NCBI GenBank assembly: GCA_021604525.1
Contig: BQJD01000005.1
Coordinates: 62,001 to 126,000 of the forward strand
Direction: 5' to 3'
DNA length: 64,000 bases
Source: a marine bacterium B5-7
GTDB lineage: Bacteria > Pseudomonadota > Gammaproteobacteria > Arenicellales > CAJQKF01
A program made the position numbers and the translations under genes. The notes under the pieces were generated by a model. That model was not told where the DNA came from, did no database searches, and saw only the letters and a program-made list of their open reading frames with translations. Shown here one piece after another: positions 56,568 to 64,000 of the stretch. Position 1 is the stretch's first letter, and each line of letters opens with the position of its first letter.

Positions 56568-58010
56568 TTACAATGATTCAAGAAAGCTTATTAGTTGATG
56601 TCGTTCACGTTTGCCCATCGACCTGACACGGTCTGATGAGTATCGCGCTTCGCCATCGTGCCAAAGCACGGCCTCGATCAAGGTCCTGGCGCGACCATCG
56701 TGAAGATAATTAGCAATACCATCTTGACCGGATTCGCCAACACCCCATAAGGGAGCGGTACGCCATTCGCGCCCATTAGCGGTACCGTCGGGTCTTCCAT
56801 CTGCCAGACCCTCGCCCATATCGTGCAGTAACAAATCTGTATAGGGTCGAATCACGCGGGTTTTTTCAAACCCGTTATCCGATGGCAAGTGAATATGGTA
56901 TTGCTCACGATGGCAACGATTGCAGCGAGCTGCATTAAACAACTCTCTTCCCGCTGCAACATCCGCCGTATCATCGTCAGCAGTTACAGGCGCATCGATC
57001 GATGCAACAAATTGTGCGACCAATTCGACCATGTCCGCATTCACTTCGAGGTCATCATTGCTGGCATACCCAGCGGCATGGTCACGACATACTGTCTGCG
57101 TACTCATGCAGTCACCTGAAGGATCAGGATGTTTCGGTACACCCAGACCGAGATCTTTTGCAAATGCACTTTGTACCTGATCGTCGATGGTCGAAAACGT
57201 GGCCTTCAATCCGAACCGACCGAGTGCACTCGATGTGCCGATCGATGAGTTCGTGCGATTGGCCCTGCCGGATATGCCATCACCATCCCTGTCAAACGGA
57301 TCTTCAAATTTTTTGATATCCTCGGAAGAGATCGCCTCAATCAACCCAAGACCTTTAATCGCTGGCGCTACCCGCATTGATGTCTGGATATCTGGTCGCA
57401 TCGGGCCATAGCCATGTTCGCTCAGGTCAATGCGTGGACGGCGTAGATCGACTTCTTCTCCGTCATCAAAATCGACCATAACGTCTTCCCAGGTAACCTT
57501 CGGGCGAGCTTCGGCGAGTAGCCCCGTCACAGCGAATGTCTGTAGCTGCCATCCATAGGTTGGATCAGGTTTTAAACCGTAGTCGTCGGGGTCGGTGTCG
57601 GTGTCGTTATCATTCCGATTATTACCAGCCGGTACACTGATCTGCACAACGAATGAAGGCGATATATCCGTCGAATCAACCGGTGGCCTGCCGCGACCCG
57701 CTTTTACATGGCATGCCTGACATGATCGCGCGTTGTACAGTGGCCCGAGTCCGTCTGATGCGTGCGTCGAAGAAGGCGCGCTGACCCAGGTTTTCTCGAA
57801 CAACGCCTGACCTACTGCAATATCAAGCTGCCGGTCAGAATCAATAACGGACAGGTTTGCAACTGATGCAATATCGCCAGAAGACGGCAACGAGTCAGCC
57901 GATGCATTACTTATAGCCATTTTGTCGTGATCAATATACTGAAGGGATGCCATGAGTATTCCCGTGACCAGGAACCCTATCCACCGGCTACTCAACGATG
58001 CTATCAACAA
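56568..58010 (-). CDS. Di-heme cytochrome-type oxidoreductase (DUF1111)
   Basis: 480 residues: signal anchor, then heme motif CQACH (97-101) and a second CNRCH in the C-terminal half. The family, sometimes called thiol oxidoreductase-like, is regularly found between two imelysin genes. Conserved blocks are DGLGPLYNARSCQACHVKAG and KATFSTIDDQVQSAFAKDLG. Its start lies seven bases from repeat copy B, whose edge must carry the ribosome site. Probably periplasmic and part of iron acquisition or redox of iron. Confidence 0.88.
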   Translation of the reverse strand: MLIASLSSRWIGFLVTGILMASLQYIDHDKMAISNASADSLPSSGDIASVANLSVIDSDRQLDIAVGQALFEKTWVSAPSSTHASDGLGPLYNARSCQACHVKAGRGRPPVDSTDISPSFVVQISVPAGNNRNDNDTDTDPDDYGLKPDPTYGWQLQTFAVTGLLAEARPKVTWEDVMVDFDDGEEVDLRRPRIDLSEHGYGPMRPDIQTSMRVAPAIKGLGLIEAISSEDIKKFEDPFDRDGDGISGRANRTNSSIGTSSALGRFGLKATFSTIDDQVQSAFAKDLGLGVPKHPDPSGDCMSTQTVCRDHAAGYASNDDLEVNADMVELVAQFVASIDAPVTADDDTADVAAGRELFNAARCNRCHREQYHIHLPSDNGFEKTRVIRPYTDLLLHDMGEGLADGRPDGTANGREWRTAPLWGVGESGQDGIANYLHDGRARTLIEAVLWHDGEARYSSDRVRSMGKRERHQLISFLESL

Positions 58011-58017
58011 ATCAGGA

Positions 58018-58152
58018 ACCTATCTCAAACTGAGCGAAGGTCGCCAGGACAAGGCAAAAGGGAGATAAAACTCACGGCTTGCATGGGTAGATGAACATTT
58101 GGGCGAGCATTTAACACCGTATTATAAGAGTTACAGTCATTTTGAGATTGGT
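58018..58152 (+). repeat. 134-bp palindromic repeat, copy B, inside an operon
   Basis: 135 bases filling the gap between the first imelysin gene (ends 58154) and the di-heme gene (starts 58010). Ends ACCTATCTCAAACTG and CATTTTGAGATTGGT form imperfect terminal inverted repeats. It shares GGACAAGGCAAA and CATTTAACACCGTAT with copies A and C, and a weaker internal hairpin at GCATGGGTAG. Because the operon reads through it, the element is transcribed. Confidence 0.85.
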
Positions 58153-58153
58153 A

Positions 58154-59437
58154 TTAGTTTGATACCGCACCCGGATTGTCCAAAGAGTCTGAACCCTCGA
58201 ACTTGATCTCGCCAAGCTTCAACGTATTCACTACCCGTTCGAAGCCGCGTGTTTGATCGACAAGTGCATTCACCGCGGCTAGAACAGTCGCGTTTCCAAG
58301 TCGATTACCTGACGCAATCATCTGGTCATATGCAACGCCATCCTCCACCGCACTATCTACAATTCTCTGCATGCCCTCAACCGTGGCATCAATCAGACCA
58401 CGCAGGCTGGCATCGAGATCCGGGTCACGTTCTGCAACCAGTGCCGACAGGCTTGGCCCCTTCATTTCACTTCCGTCGGGACGAACATATGTGCCCGTAT
58501 AGACATTACGAACACCGAGCGAATCATAGTAATGAGACCAGTGGGTATTGTCGCTGAAGCAATCATGTTCCTCTTCCGGATCGTGCAGCATCAAGCCAAG
58601 CTTCATGCGTTCACCGGCGAGCTCACCATAGGACAAACTGCCAAGACCGGTAAGGATGGTGGCAATTCGTTCACCGGGAGTCGCATCGATCAATCTCTGC
58701 CTTGCAGCACCGCCTTCGTCCCATTGCTGCACCATCCATTCAAGGTCATTAATCAGCAATGTGGTTGCCGCTTTAAGGTAACTTGCGCGGCGATCACAAT
58801 TTCCATGGGTGCAATTTTCAAGATTGTAGTCTGTGGCAGGTCGTTCACCCGCGCCCGGACCCGTGCCGTGTAAATCCTGCCCCCAAAGTAAATACTCTAT
58901 CGCGTGATAACCCCTTGCGACATTAGTTTCAACACCATCGATTTCGTCAAGTGTATCCGACAGAAGTTCCACCGTTATGTTACTTGCATCGATTGGTTGA
59001 CCCGCCACATTCAGGTGCGGGTTGGCAATAATGTTAGCAACATAATATGGATTCTCGTCCGACGTATCTCCGTATGACGGCGCAACGTAATCGATAAGTC
59101 CTTCATCAAGCGGCCACGCATTCACCTTGCCTTCCCATTCATCGACAATGGGATTACCAAAGCGAAATGCCTCAGTCTGCTGGTAGGAAACCCGTGCGAC
59201 ACGCCATGCTTCCCGGGCATCATTGAGCGTGCTGTCATTTGGCTGATTAATCAACGCATCAATCCTGTTGTCGAGTTGTTGCGCCGATGCAAGCGAATCA
59301 CTGTAACCGGCATATGCCATGTCGATGTAGTGTTGAATAACCAACCCTTCATCGACCGCGCTGGCTGTGGTACAGAATCCAATTGCAGCGACACAGGAGA
59401 CACATAAGATCGGCCTTGTTAATAACCTCTTTTTCAC
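58154..59437 (-). CDS. Imelysin-family periplasmic protein (IrpA/EfeO-like, with HxxE)
   Basis: 427 residues from GTG 59437 with AAGGA nine bases upstream. A signal peptide (MKKRLLTRPILCVSCVAAIGFCTTASA) is followed by an imelysin domain. The HxxE pair is His178-x-x-Glu181 in GYHAIEYLLWGQ. Other blocks: WRVARVSYQQTEAFRFGNPIVD and GNRLGNATVLAAVNAL. These proteins are linked to iron uptake and often under Fur. It is the first gene of the operon and is preceded by a strong promoter with an overlapping Fur-like box. Confidence 0.88.
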   Translation of the reverse strand: MKKRLLTRPILCVSCVAAIGFCTTASAVDEGLVIQHYIDMAYAGYSDSLASAQQLDNRIDALINQPNDSTLNDAREAWRVARVSYQQTEAFRFGNPIVDEWEGKVNAWPLDEGLIDYVAPSYGDTSDENPYYVANIIANPHLNVAGQPIDASNITVELLSDTLDEIDGVETNVARGYHAIEYLLWGQDLHGTGPGAGERPATDYNLENCTHGNCDRRASYLKAATTLLINDLEWMVQQWDEGGAARQRLIDATPGERIATILTGLGSLSYGELAGERMKLGLMLHDPEEEHDCFSDNTHWSHYYDSLGVRNVYTGTYVRPDGSEMKGPSLSALVAERDPDLDASLRGLIDATVEGMQRIVDSAVEDGVAYDQMIASGNRLGNATVLAAVNALVDQTRGFERVVNTLKLGEIKFEGSDSLDNPGAVSN

Positions 59438-59462
59438 GGATTTTATTCCTTACTATAAATAC

Positions 59463-59501
59463 GAATAGTTCTTATTCTAGTTCGTATTCGTAAACTGTCA
59501 A
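59463..59501 (-). promoter_or_regulatory. Promoter with overlapping Fur-like box of the imelysin operon
   Basis: On the minus strand TTGACA (59501-59496) and TAGAAT (59479-59474) are 16 bases apart, close to sigma-70 consensus. A palindrome GAATAGTTCTTATTC (59463-59477) overlaps the -10, and wider arms ACGAATA/TATTCGT (59461 and 59485) flank it. This matches the usual layout of iron repression by Fur. The remaining stretch up to asd (59502-59757) shows nothing else I can identify. Confidence 0.65.
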
Positions 59502-59757
59502 GACTTCTGTAAAGATATTTATAACGTATAGCGTCTCGCTTTGGGATTTGATTTTTGAAACTCGAAACACCCCTTTTACAGCGGACTCAAATATTACGAT
59601 GAAAGAGATTTTTACTCGTCAGCCGGTGGAATCTATTTACGTTTCATTTCTGAACACCCATTTTCATCACCGCTTGACTGTACGAAATCTACCAACGTAT
59701 TGGGTTCACTGCGTTGTATAATTCCGCGATCACAACCTCTTTAACCTGTTGAATATT

Positions 59758-60879
59758 ATGACTCTCGATCGAGTAGGTTTCGTCGGCTGGCGTGGCATGG
59801 TCGGCTCTGTGCTCATGCAGCGTATGTTGGCTGAAGATGATTTTGCCAAAATTCAGGAGCCGCGATTTTTCACGACATCTCAGACAGGGCGCCCTGGTCC
59901 TGATATCGGCCGTGAGCTTCCCCCGCTGGCCGATGCAAATGACATCGATGCGTTGGCAAAGATGGATGTCATCGTCACCTGTCAAGGCGGCGACTACACC
60001 GCGCCTGTACATGCGGCATTAAGGAAAAACGGCTGGAAAGGCTACTGGATCGATGCGGCATCGACCCTGCGTATGGCCGATGACGCGGTGATTATCCTCG
60101 ACCCTGTTAATCAGCCGGTAATCGAGGCCGGACTTGGCGCCGGAAAACGTGATTTTATTGGCGGTAACTGTACGGTGAGCCTGATGCTGATGGCACTGGC
60201 GGGTCTGTTCGAGGCTGGCAAGATCGATTGGATCACCGCCATGACCTACCAGGCGATTTCCGGCGGCGGTGCACGACAAATGCGCGAACTGCTCAAGCAG
60301 ATGGGTGTTCTCTATCAGTCTGTTTCAGATTTGATGGTTGATGAGCAAAGCTCCATTCTCGATATCGATGAACTCGCCACAATCGCCATGCGGGCCGATA
60401 GCCTGCCGCTGACCGAGATCGGCAAACCGCTTGCCGGCAGCCTCATGCCCTGGATCGACAAGGACCTCGGTGGAGGCGTGTCTCGTGAGGAATGGAAGGG
60501 TGGTGCGGAAACCAACAAGATACTTGGCGCCACTGATCGGCCGATTCCAATAGAAAGTGTGTGCGTCAGAGTTGGAACAATGCGATGTCACTCCCAGGCA
60601 TTCACCATCAAGCTGACGGACGATCTGCCAATTGATGAAATAGAAGATATCCTTGGGTCACACAATGACTGGGTCCATGTCGTGCCAAACGATCGGGAGT
60701 CATCACTGACCGAATTGACGCCAGCAAAGGTCACGGGAACCATGTCGATACCGGTTGGCCGACTCAGAAAGCTCGGGCTTGGACCGGGGTATCTATCCGC
60801 CTTTACCGTCGGCGATCAACTCTTGTGGGGCGCTGCCGAACCCTTACGTCGTATGCTCAGAATTCTTTCTGAACACTGA
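59758..60879 (+). CDS. asd: Aspartate-semialdehyde dehydrogenase
   Basis: Reduces aspartyl-4-phosphate to aspartate semialdehyde, feeding lysine, diaminopimelate, threonine and methionine. About 373 residues from ATG 59758 (a TTG three codons upstream is also open). The N-terminal Rossmann motif [18 protein letters not shown] and the catalytic Cys138 ([10 protein letters not shown]) mark the proteobacterial long form. [14 protein letters not shown] and [16 protein letters not shown] follow the family. Monocistronic with its own terminator. Confidence 0.95.
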   Translation: MTLDRVGFVGWRGMVGSVLMQRMLAEDDFAKIQEPRFFTTSQTGRPGPDIGRELPPLADANDIDALAKMDVIVTCQGGDYTAPVHAALRKNGWKGYWIDAASTLRMADDAVIILDPVNQPVIEAGLGAGKRDFIGGNCTVSLMLMALAGLFEAGKIDWITAMTYQAISGGGARQMRELLKQMGVLYQSVSDLMVDEQSSILDIDELATIAMRADSLPLTEIGKPLAGSLMPWIDKDLGGGVSREEWKGGAETNKILGATDRPIPIESVCVRVGTMRCHSQAFTIKLTDDLPIDEIEDILGSHNDWVHVVPNDRESSLTELTPAKVTGTMSIPVGRLRKLGLGPGYLSAFTVGDQLLWGAAEPLRRMLRILSEH

Positions 60880-60885
60880 AAAAAC

Positions 60886-60920
60886 ACCCGCCTGACCTCC
60901 TCATCGGGCGGGTTTGTTTC
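60886..60920 (+). terminator. Rho-independent terminator of asd
   Basis: ACCCGCC pairs with GGCGGGT around a 14-base loop and is followed by TTGTTTCT. It lies six bases after the stop codon. The remainder of the 324-base gap to the next gene holds repeat copy C. Confidence 0.85.
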
Positions 60921-60976
60921 TCTGTTTTCCCACTGATTTCATTTTTGATCTGCCATATAAAATCGTAACATTTAAA

Positions 60977-61110
60977 ACCTGACTCAAAATGAGCCAAGTC
61001 CGCAAGGACAAGGCAAATTAGAGAGAAAACTCGCCATTTACAGGTGTAAATGAGCATTTGAGCGACCATTTAACACCGTATTGGTGGCTTGCAGCCATTT
61101 TGAGACCGAT
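60977..61110 (+). repeat. 134-bp palindromic repeat, copy C
   Basis: Ends ACCTGACTCAAAATG and CATTTTGAGACCGAT share a 9-bp inverted CTCAAAATG core. Internal blocks GGACAAGGCAAA and CATTTAACACCGTAT match copies A and B. The internal hairpin is clearest here: CATTTAC and GTAAATG around AGGT. It sits between the asd terminator and the di-heme peroxidase-like gene, whose upstream region it occupies. Confidence 0.85.
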
Positions 61111-61203
61111 TCTAGTCAGTCAGGGCTCTTGTTAGTATCGGTTTCGCACAATAAAATACCAATGCGAATCATACTCATTAAGAACAATAAAATTCATCAC
61201 GGA

Positions 61204-62436
61204 ATGCCTGACACATTGCGATCTATTATAAAAATTTCTTTGATAACGTTGTTTATCTGCGGCAAACCGACCATCCTGAATTTTTCGATGGCCGCCTTTG
61301 CCGCTTCAGCTACCGATATCCAGAATAATAGCGACAGCACCACGGTAAATGCGCCGGAAACGATCGAGATGCAGCTTGAACAACTTGGTCAACAGCTTTT
61401 TTTCGATACCAGGTTTTCACTCAACAAAACTCAATCATGCGCCACTTGTCACGATCCATCCATGGGGTTTTCGGACCACCGGGGGTCTCCAGAACCCAGC
61501 GATACCTCGTTGGGTGATGATGGCCAATCGTTCGGCACTCGCAATACCCCGACTGCAAGTTACGCCCGCTTCAGCCCTCCCTTTCATCTAACAAAAGACG
61601 GTAAATACGTCGGTGGGCAGTTTCTCGACGGTCGCTCGGCGACACTCGCGGATCAGGCCATTAAGCCACCCTTTAACCCGCTGGAAATGAATCTGCCGGA
61701 CAACCGTGAAATGTTTAACCGGATTCGTGAAAACCCGTCTTACATCGACGCATTCGAAACACTGTTCAATAAAGATGTGCTTGAAGATCCCGATGCCGCT
61801 GTTAAAGCCTTCGGTCAAGCCATCGCGTCGTTTGAGGAGACCGACTATTTTTCCCCCTTCGATTCAAAGTACGACCGTTATCTGAAAGGCGAATACCAAT
61901 TAAGCGAGCAAGAAGATCTCGGCATGACATTATTCTTCTCGGATCAATTCACAAACTGCGCGACGTGTCATCAGCTACAACCCATTCCAGGGAGTACAAA
62001 CGAGACATTCAGTAACTACGAATTTCATAATATTGGCACTCCCGCCAATTCCAGGCTCGCTGTAAAATTCGAAGGACAATCCATGGAAGCCGATGTTGGC
62101 TTGTTGTCGCGACCGGATATTATTGATGAAAACCAGGCGGGAAAATTCAAGGTTCCGACGTTAAGGAACGTCGCGGTCACCGGTCCTTATATGCACAATG
62201 GTGTGTTCAAGGATTTACGCACCGTCATATTGTTCTACAACAAATATAATTCAAGGAACAAACAGCGTCAGATTAACCCTGAAACAGGACAACATTGGGC
62301 GAACCCGGAATTAAACAGCAATCTGTCACGCAAGGAACTCGAATCTGGCCCGGCCCTTGACGACAAGCGTATCGATGCCCTGGTAGCCTTCCTGAAAACA
62401 CTCACCGACAAACGATTTGAACACTTAGTGCAATAA
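61204..62436 (+). CDS. Di-heme cytochrome c peroxidase/MauG-family protein
   Basis: 410 residues from ATG 61204; ATG 61162 is also open and neither has a strong ribosome site. A hydrophobic signal segment (SLITLFICGKPTILNFSMAAFA) precedes two heme motifs, CATCH 79-83 and CATCH 252-256. Blocks LGQQLFFDTRFSLNKTQSCATCHDPSMGFSD and FKVPTLRNVAVTGPYMHNGVFKDLRTVILFYN are typical of the MauG/CCP superfamily. Whether it removes peroxide or modifies a protein partner is not readable. Near the imelysin operon but on the opposite strand, with asd between. Confidence 0.85.
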   Translation: MPDTLRSIIKISLITLFICGKPTILNFSMAAFAASATDIQNNSDSTTVNAPETIEMQLEQLGQQLFFDTRFSLNKTQSCATCHDPSMGFSDHRGSPEPSDTSLGDDGQSFGTRNTPTASYARFSPPFHLTKDGKYVGGQFLDGRSATLADQAIKPPFNPLEMNLPDNREMFNRIRENPSYIDAFETLFNKDVLEDPDAAVKAFGQAIASFEETDYFSPFDSKYDRYLKGEYQLSEQEDLGMTLFFSDQFTNCATCHQLQPIPGSTNETFSNYEFHNIGTPANSRLAVKFEGQSMEADVGLLSRPDIIDENQAGKFKVPTLRNVAVTGPYMHNGVFKDLRTVILFYNKYNSRNKQRQINPETGQHWANPELNSNLSRKELESGPALDDKRIDALVAFLKTLTDKRFEHLVQ

Positions 62437-62587
62437 TGGGCCATGTCTGTTTAATTCGGGACTTATGAGCGGCCAATGCAACTACTCTCAACTGATTCAT
62501 CGACCGCAAAATATTGCATAAATACCTGATTTAACTGCCCGACCATACCATCCAGGGATACTCTCAACCCGACCTTTGAAGTTAATT

Positions 62588-62604
62588 CTTAATGTAGTTT
62601 TAAG
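62588..62604. promoter_or_regulatory. PmrA/QseB-type box
   Basis: CTTAAT-GTAGT-TTTAAG matches the known (C/T)TTAA(T/G)-N5-(C/T)TTAA(T/G) pattern for PmrA-like response regulators. It lies about 100 bases before the secreted protein gene and upstream of the response regulator, suggesting autoregulation of this unit. The rest of the 266-base gap (62437-62702) shows nothing more that I can name. Confidence 0.55.
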
Positions 62605-62702
62605 GTGCTTGGTGTATCGTTACACGATTAAAAGGCTGTTTTTTGGTTATATTTTCGGATCGGCCGGCCCGGGTAACAGAAGTAACTAGTCTTAGGTGAT
62701 CG

Positions 62703-63296
62703 ATGAAACCAACCCACACTGCTGCTTGGCTACTTGTTACAGGCCTGATTGCCTCAAGCATTGTGGTGGCAGATTCATTTGATGGAACAAGTTTTGCCAT
62801 AACTGCGAACGGCGCACCCGTTATCGAACGTTATACTGATAACGCTGGCCGCGTTCGTTACCAACTCGATGCCGACGCAGCTCTCGGCATGAGTCTCGGT
62901 CTGTTGCCGGTTTCAACGGACAGGATCAATAATCACCATCTCAACTCTCGCTGGCTACCGGTATTTGATCTCTATTCGAACGATAACGCCAGCCAGATCA
63001 GCCCCTATCGCTTGCCGGAACAATCCGAGCGGCGGGTCGCTGGCGCTCGATGGTTCTGGACCGTCGGCACCGATACCAATCTTGCCTTAACCGACGAATT
63101 CGATATTCAGCGTGACCTGACCCGACACTTCTCGTTACAGTCCAAGGCCGGTTTCCTGATACCGCTGGGGCAACGCTGGTTGCTCGGTGGCGCGCTCACA
63201 CTCGATCGCACTCTTGATCGTAGCAACGTGCCCGGATTCGGCGATCCTTCCGGCACCTCAGTCGGCGCCTTTCTCGGCGTCGAGTTCACCTACTAA
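62703..63296 (+). CDS. Secreted or outer-membrane protein linked to the two-component system
   Basis: 197 residues: a signal peptide (cleavage near VVA-DS) and a beta-rich mature chain ending in an aromatic (GVEFTY), with strands such as FSLQSKAGFLIPLGQRWLLGGALTLDRTLD. I recognise no family; a small barrel is plausible. It is 20 bases upstream of the response regulator and is thus probably the first gene of the transcript. Confidence 0.6.
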   Translation: MKPTHTAAWLLVTGLIASSIVVADSFDGTSFAITANGAPVIERYTDNAGRVRYQLDADAALGMSLGLLPVSTDRINNHHLNSRWLPVFDLYSNDNASQISPYRLPEQSERRVAGARWFWTVGTDTNLALTDEFDIQRDLTRHFSLQSKAGFLIPLGQRWLLGGALTLDRTLDRSNVPGFGDPSGTSVGAFLGVEFTY

Positions 63297-63316
63297 GTTT
63301 ACGACGGAATTCGCCC

Positions 63317-63973
63317 GTGCGAGTACTGCTGGTTGAAGACGACAACCTGCTGGGTGATGGCCTTTGCACAGGACTTAGCCAGCATGGCTTTACTGTCGAT
63401 TGGTTGCGTCATGGGCAGGCTGCATTGCACGCACTCAAGTTTGAATCATTCGATGCGGTCATATTTGACCTCGGCCTGCCCGACGGCGATGGAACGCAGG
63501 TGATTAAATCCTACCGCGACCTTGGCGGCAGGGTACCGATTCTCGTTTTGACCGCCCGTGGAGATATCAGTAATAAACTGGCGTTACTCGATGGGGGCGC
63601 CGATGACTATCTGGTCAAGCCCGCCGACACCCGTGAACTGGCGGCGCGACTTCGGGTATTGCTCAGACGCGAAGAGGGTCGGCGGGTACCGGTACTGCGT
63701 TTTGAAGATATCGAAGTCGATCCAACCAGTTATCGCGTCAGTGTCAAAGACCAGCCGGTTGAGCTGACACACAGCGAATTCAAACTGCTTCATGCACTCA
63801 TTCGCAACCCGGGCATGGTGCTGTCACGCGAGCGGCTCGAGGAGGTGTTATACGGCTGGAATGCTGACGTGGACAGCAACGCCATACAGGTTCATCTGCA
63901 TAATGTACGGCGCAAGATTGGTCCCGATGTGATACGCACCATTCGTGGTGTTGGCTACGCCATCGGTCGTTAA
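63317..63973 (+). CDS. OmpR-family response regulator (QseB/PmrA-type)
   Basis: 218 residues: receiver domain with the acidic pair EDD (8-10), phospho-acceptor Asp in VIFDLGLPDGDG (near residue 51), conserved Thr in VLTARGD and Lys in VKPAD, then an OmpR-type winged helix (LTHSEFKLLHALIRNPGMVLSRERLEEVLYGWNADVDSNAIQVHLHNVRRKIG). Closest to QseB/PmrA by pattern. It is followed after seven bases by a sensor kinase start. The 6-5-6 box at 62588 is a natural target. Confidence 0.92.
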   Translation: MRVLLVEDDNLLGDGLCTGLSQHGFTVDWLRHGQAALHALKFESFDAVIFDLGLPDGDGTQVIKSYRDLGGRVPILVLTARGDISNKLALLDGGADDYLVKPADTRELAARLRVLLRREEGRRVPVLRFEDIEVDPTSYRVSVKDQPVELTHSEFKLLHALIRNPGMVLSRERLEEVLYGWNADVDSNAIQVHLHNVRRKIGPDVIRTIRGVGYAIGR

Positions 63974-63980
63974 TCTGACC

Positions 63981-64000
63981 ATGAAAAACTCCATACGCCG
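63981..64000 (+). CDS. Sensor histidine kinase, first codons only (inferred)
   Basis: Only ATG and about six further codons (MKNSIR) are visible before the window ends. The call rests on the position seven bases after an OmpR-type response regulator gene, where the partner kinase is normally encoded; the basic start fits a membrane protein. Confidence 0.5.

Noticed and set aside
1-64000. tRNA, rRNA, CRISPR array, insertion sequence, prophage
   Set aside because: No T-loop/anticodon patterns, repeat-spacer units, transposase or phage structural genes were found on reading both strands.

Overview
The window looks like a chromosomal stretch of a free-living, probably marine gammaproteobacterium. 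This is inferred from several gene types: a Nei glycosylase, a Lrp-type regulator, the HutF (deiminase) histidine route under a GntR-type HutC, a MoxR/Bat operon, a proteobacterial Asd, a QseB/PmrA-type response regulator, TRAP transporters and an outer membrane with many barrel proteins. I saw no rRNA, tRNA, CRISPR array, insertion sequence or prophage. Genes are dense on both strands, and most convergent gene pairs are separated by clear hairpins.

Layout. 1-7034: start of an ankyrin protein, nei, a class III aminotransferase, a frameshifted succinate-semialdehyde-type dehydrogenase, a Lrp regulator, and a two-gene unit (2OG/Fe dioxygenase plus HD-domain diiron oxygenase) that matches the TmpA/TmpB-PhnY*/PhnZ type of oxidative phosphonate cleavage. 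7053-20667: two outer-membrane proteins, a seven-gene moxR-DUF58-DUF4381-batA-batB-TPR-batD operon, then a barrel, a POTRA-less Omp85, a HAD hydrolase and a secreted sulfatase, ending with a STAS protein. 20831-27712: a GAF/sigma-54 activator, a BASS transporter, and an operon of an M29/NicX-like metalloenzyme with a TRAP transporter. 27973-38246: a histidine-utilisation island (hutI-hutC-hutU plus a TakP-type TRAP transporter leftward; hutF-hutH rightward) around a divergent region carrying a likely HutC operator. hutG is not in the window.

38347-50700: small secreted and membrane proteins, a cytochrome c', an STT3/PglB-like oligosaccharyltransferase with an altered WWDYG motif facing a second glycosylation-type membrane protein, a ProC-like reductase, a lipoprotein, two unrecognised cytoplasmic proteins, a degenerate Mrr-like protein and L-serine dehydratase. 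50775-54330: a DUF2254 membrane protein, a Crp/Fnr-type regulator and three small helical proteins predicted for cytoplasm, periplasm and outer membrane. 54337-59501: an iron-type operon (imelysin, di-heme DUF1111 protein, second imelysin, DUF1513) behind a strong promoter overlapped by a Fur-like box. 59758-64000: asd, a MauG-like di-heme protein, and a secreted protein with a QseB/PmrA-type two-component system preceded by a matching 6-5-6 box.

The least explained sequence is a ~134-bp palindromic repeat with terminal inverted repeats, present three times (38812, 58018, 60977). One copy fills the gap between two genes of the imelysin operon. The best leads are this repeat, the STT3-like enzyme with a changed sequon-binding motif, the phosphonate-oxidation pair, the TRAP transporter inside the hut operon, and the three-compartment helical protein set.
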